A stretch of DNA of 64,000 bases from Winogradskyella sediminis (lineage in GTDB: Bacteria > Bacteroidota > Bacteroidia > Flavobacteriales > Flavobacteriaceae): the NCBI RefSeq assembly GCF_003387355.1, contig NZ_QUNH01000003.1, positions 354,337 to 418,336 of the forward strand. The letters are read 5' to 3'. The translations under genes and the position numbers were made by a program. This document shows positions 62,797 to 64,000 of this stretch, one piece after another. Every line of letters begins with the position of its first letter. Within the stretch, counting starts at the first letter, position 1. Under the pieces are notes generated by a model. It worked only from the letters and a program-made list of their open reading frames with translations, was not told the DNA's origin and made no database searches.

Positions 62797-64000
62797 CTAT
62801 TGTTCATTCACAAAGTCTTCCCAAGCTTTAAACTTTTCATCTCCCATAACACGTTCCATTTTTACTTGGCCTCCTTTTTTCTTATTTCTTTCATTCCAAT
62901 CGTAAAAATGATGCGGAGGAATTACTTTGACCTTTACGCCTTTTAATGCTTTACTTCGTGCCACTTTATAATTTTTATTGGCCTTTTTTAAACTTTCATC
63001 TAAAGCATTTGCAATGGTTGCATTATCTATGGAATTACCTTCAGAACCCAAATACCAATAGTGATAAAACTCACCATCACCACCACGTTTGGCACAGATG
63101 GTATATTCTGAAATAGTGATATTAAATTGGTCTTCTAAATCACGCATAGCCGCATCCATCTTATTGACCGATAATTGCGACCCTACGGTATTTAAGAAGA
63201 ATTTGGTACGACCTGTAATTTTTATTTCAGCACGTTCAATATTGGTAAATTCAATGGTGTCGCCTATTAAATAACGCCAAGCTCCACTCACTGTACTAAT
63301 GATTAAAACATAATCTTGGTCTAGTTCTACATCATCTAATGTTAATGCCGGAGCCTCTTGTTTTAAGGAACCATCTTGATTGATATATTCAGGTTTAAAC
63401 GGTACAAACTCAAAATAAATACCATTATCGGTGTTGAGCTGCATGGCATCTGTTTCTGGTCTTACTTGTGTTGCAATGTACCCTTCGGATGCTAAATAAG
63501 TATCTATAACCGTTACTGGTTTCCCTAAGAGTGCGTTAAAACTTTTCTCATAAGGAGCAAAAGCTACACCTCCAGATGTATACACTTGTAAATTAGGCCA
63601 AATCTCATGGATATGATTTAGGTTATGATAATCAATTACTTTTTGAAGCATTAATTCTATCCACGAAGGAATTCCACTTAAAGCACCAATATCCCAATCT
63701 TTGGCACGTTCTGCAATACGTTGTACGCGTTCGTCCCAATCTTCTATTTGTGATATTTCTTCGCCAGGTTTGTAATAACCTCTAAACCACGAGGGAATAT
63801 TGCTTGCGCTGATACCACTAATTTCGCCTTCGAGATGGTTGTTGTTTTCTTCCAAATCTGTGGAGCTACCCAACATCATTATTTCCTTTTCAAAGAAATC
63901 GGCAGGCAAATCAAAATTATTTAAAGAGAAAACCTGTTTAATACCTGCATTTCTTATGGCATCAATCATAGCATCTGTGACAGGAATACGTTTACTCGTT
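62797..64000 (-). CDS. GH3-family acyl-adenylating protein (C-terminal part, cut by window edge)
   Basis: The frame is open from the right edge (residues TSKRIPVTDA on the edge side) to the stop at 62797. Full GH3 proteins are about 500 residues, so roughly the first 100 are missing, including the start. Preserved features are WFRGYYKPGEEI, VYTSGGVAFAPYEKSFN, ATP/AMP-site YVLIISTVSGAWRYLIGDT, GRTKFFLNTVGSQLS and the C-terminal cap with YKVARSKALKGVKVKVIPPHHF. GH3 proteins in plants conjugate amino acids to hormones. The bacterial role is unknown and the substrate cannot be assigned. Confidence 0.85.
   Translation of the reverse strand, partial: TSKRIPVTDAMIDAIRNAGIKQVFSLNNFDLPADFFEKEIMMLGSSTDLEENNNHLEGEISGISASNIPSWFRGYYKPGEEISQIEDWDERVQRIAERAKDWDIGALSGIPSWIELMLQKVIDYHNLNHIHEIWPNLQVYTSGGVAFAPYEKSFNALLGKPVTVIDTYLASEGYIATQVRPETDAMQLNTDNGIYFEFVPFKPEYINQDGSLKQEAPALTLDDVELDQDYVLIISTVSGAWRYLIGDTIEFTNIERAEIKITGRTKFFLNTVGSQLSVNKMDAAMRDLEDQFNITISEYTICAKRGGDGEFYHYWYLGSEGNSIDNATIANALDESLKKANKNYKVARSKALKGVKVKVIPPHHFYDWNERNKKKGGQVKMERVMGDEKFKAWEDFVNEQ

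Overview
The window looks like chromosomal DNA from a marine or environmental member of the Flavobacteriaceae (phylum Bacteroidota). It is AT-rich. Many start codons are preceded by the Bacteroidota -7 box TAnnTTTG and few by a Shine-Dalgarno sequence. Four secreted proteins end in type IX secretion (T9SS) sorting domains, and there are PorP/SprF proteins, a SusC-type TonB plug and a fused two-subunit E1 of a 2-oxoacid dehydrogenase. The genus cannot be fixed from the sequence alone. I saw no rRNA, tRNA, CRISPR array, insertion sequence, prophage or integrase.

Layout. 0-5.4 kb: a cold-shock gene cut by the window edge, a Crp/Fnr regulator, an acyl-CoA desaturase and the acetate pair pta-ackA. 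5.4-7.1 kb: two small exported proteins of uncertain function. 7.3-22.4 kb: a surface/gliding block made of a beta-helix-like secreted protein, a T9SS type B protein, a PorP/SprF-like protein with a very regular 16-residue coiled-coil repeat, a 2737-residue SprB-like adhesin and a second PorP/SprF protein. The order resembles sprC-sprD-sprB-sprF of Flavobacterium johnsoniae. 22.5-27.5 kb: a 1626-residue secreted fusion of a sugar-dehydrogenase propeller, two c-type haem motifs and a T9SS type A tail. 27.5-32.4 kb: DUF1853, an RluE-type pseudouridine synthase, an exported unknown, an SF2 helicase, a solitary ExbD and a 3D-domain protein. 32.4-32.8 kb: two micro-ORFs around a (TCAA)8 tract, closed by a strong terminator. 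32.8-37.3 kb: a T9SS-exported trypsin-like protease and the E1 alpha/beta fusion. 37.4-41.6 kb: a 2OG-Fe(II)-type oxygenase followed by a SUI1 / DUF1835 / nucleoside phosphorylase / solute-binding-like series. 41.7-46.4 kb: a small membrane peptide, ung, a YfcC-type carrier and a MutS2 without an Smr domain. 46.5-49.6 kb: a DCC-family protein, a MuiA/DUF4139 protein with an inserted SusC-type plug, and a foldable 136-nt element. 49.6-64 kb: a TerB-like small protein, a sulfurtransferase, a DAACS carrier, aroC, an LpxH-like phosphoesterase, a D-lactate-dehydrogenase-like flavoprotein, a small outer-membrane barrel, an FAD/NAD(P) protein, the TIGR03915/TIGR03916 pair, an exported HExxH protease and a GH3-family protein cut by the right edge.

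How the genes work together. The 8.7-22.4 kb block is the clearest functional unit: a large adhesin exported by T9SS, with accessory PorP/SprF proteins needed to deliver or anchor it. The other T9SS cargos (haem/propeller fusion, protease) presumably use the same exporter, which is not encoded here. pta-ackA interconvert acetyl-CoA and acetate. Most of the rest is housekeeping. The less explained pieces are the plug-in-MuiA architecture, the coiled-coil repeat with nested DNA periodicities, the 49.5 kb structured element, alternative hairpins in front of the SprB-like gene, and the micro-ORF pair.
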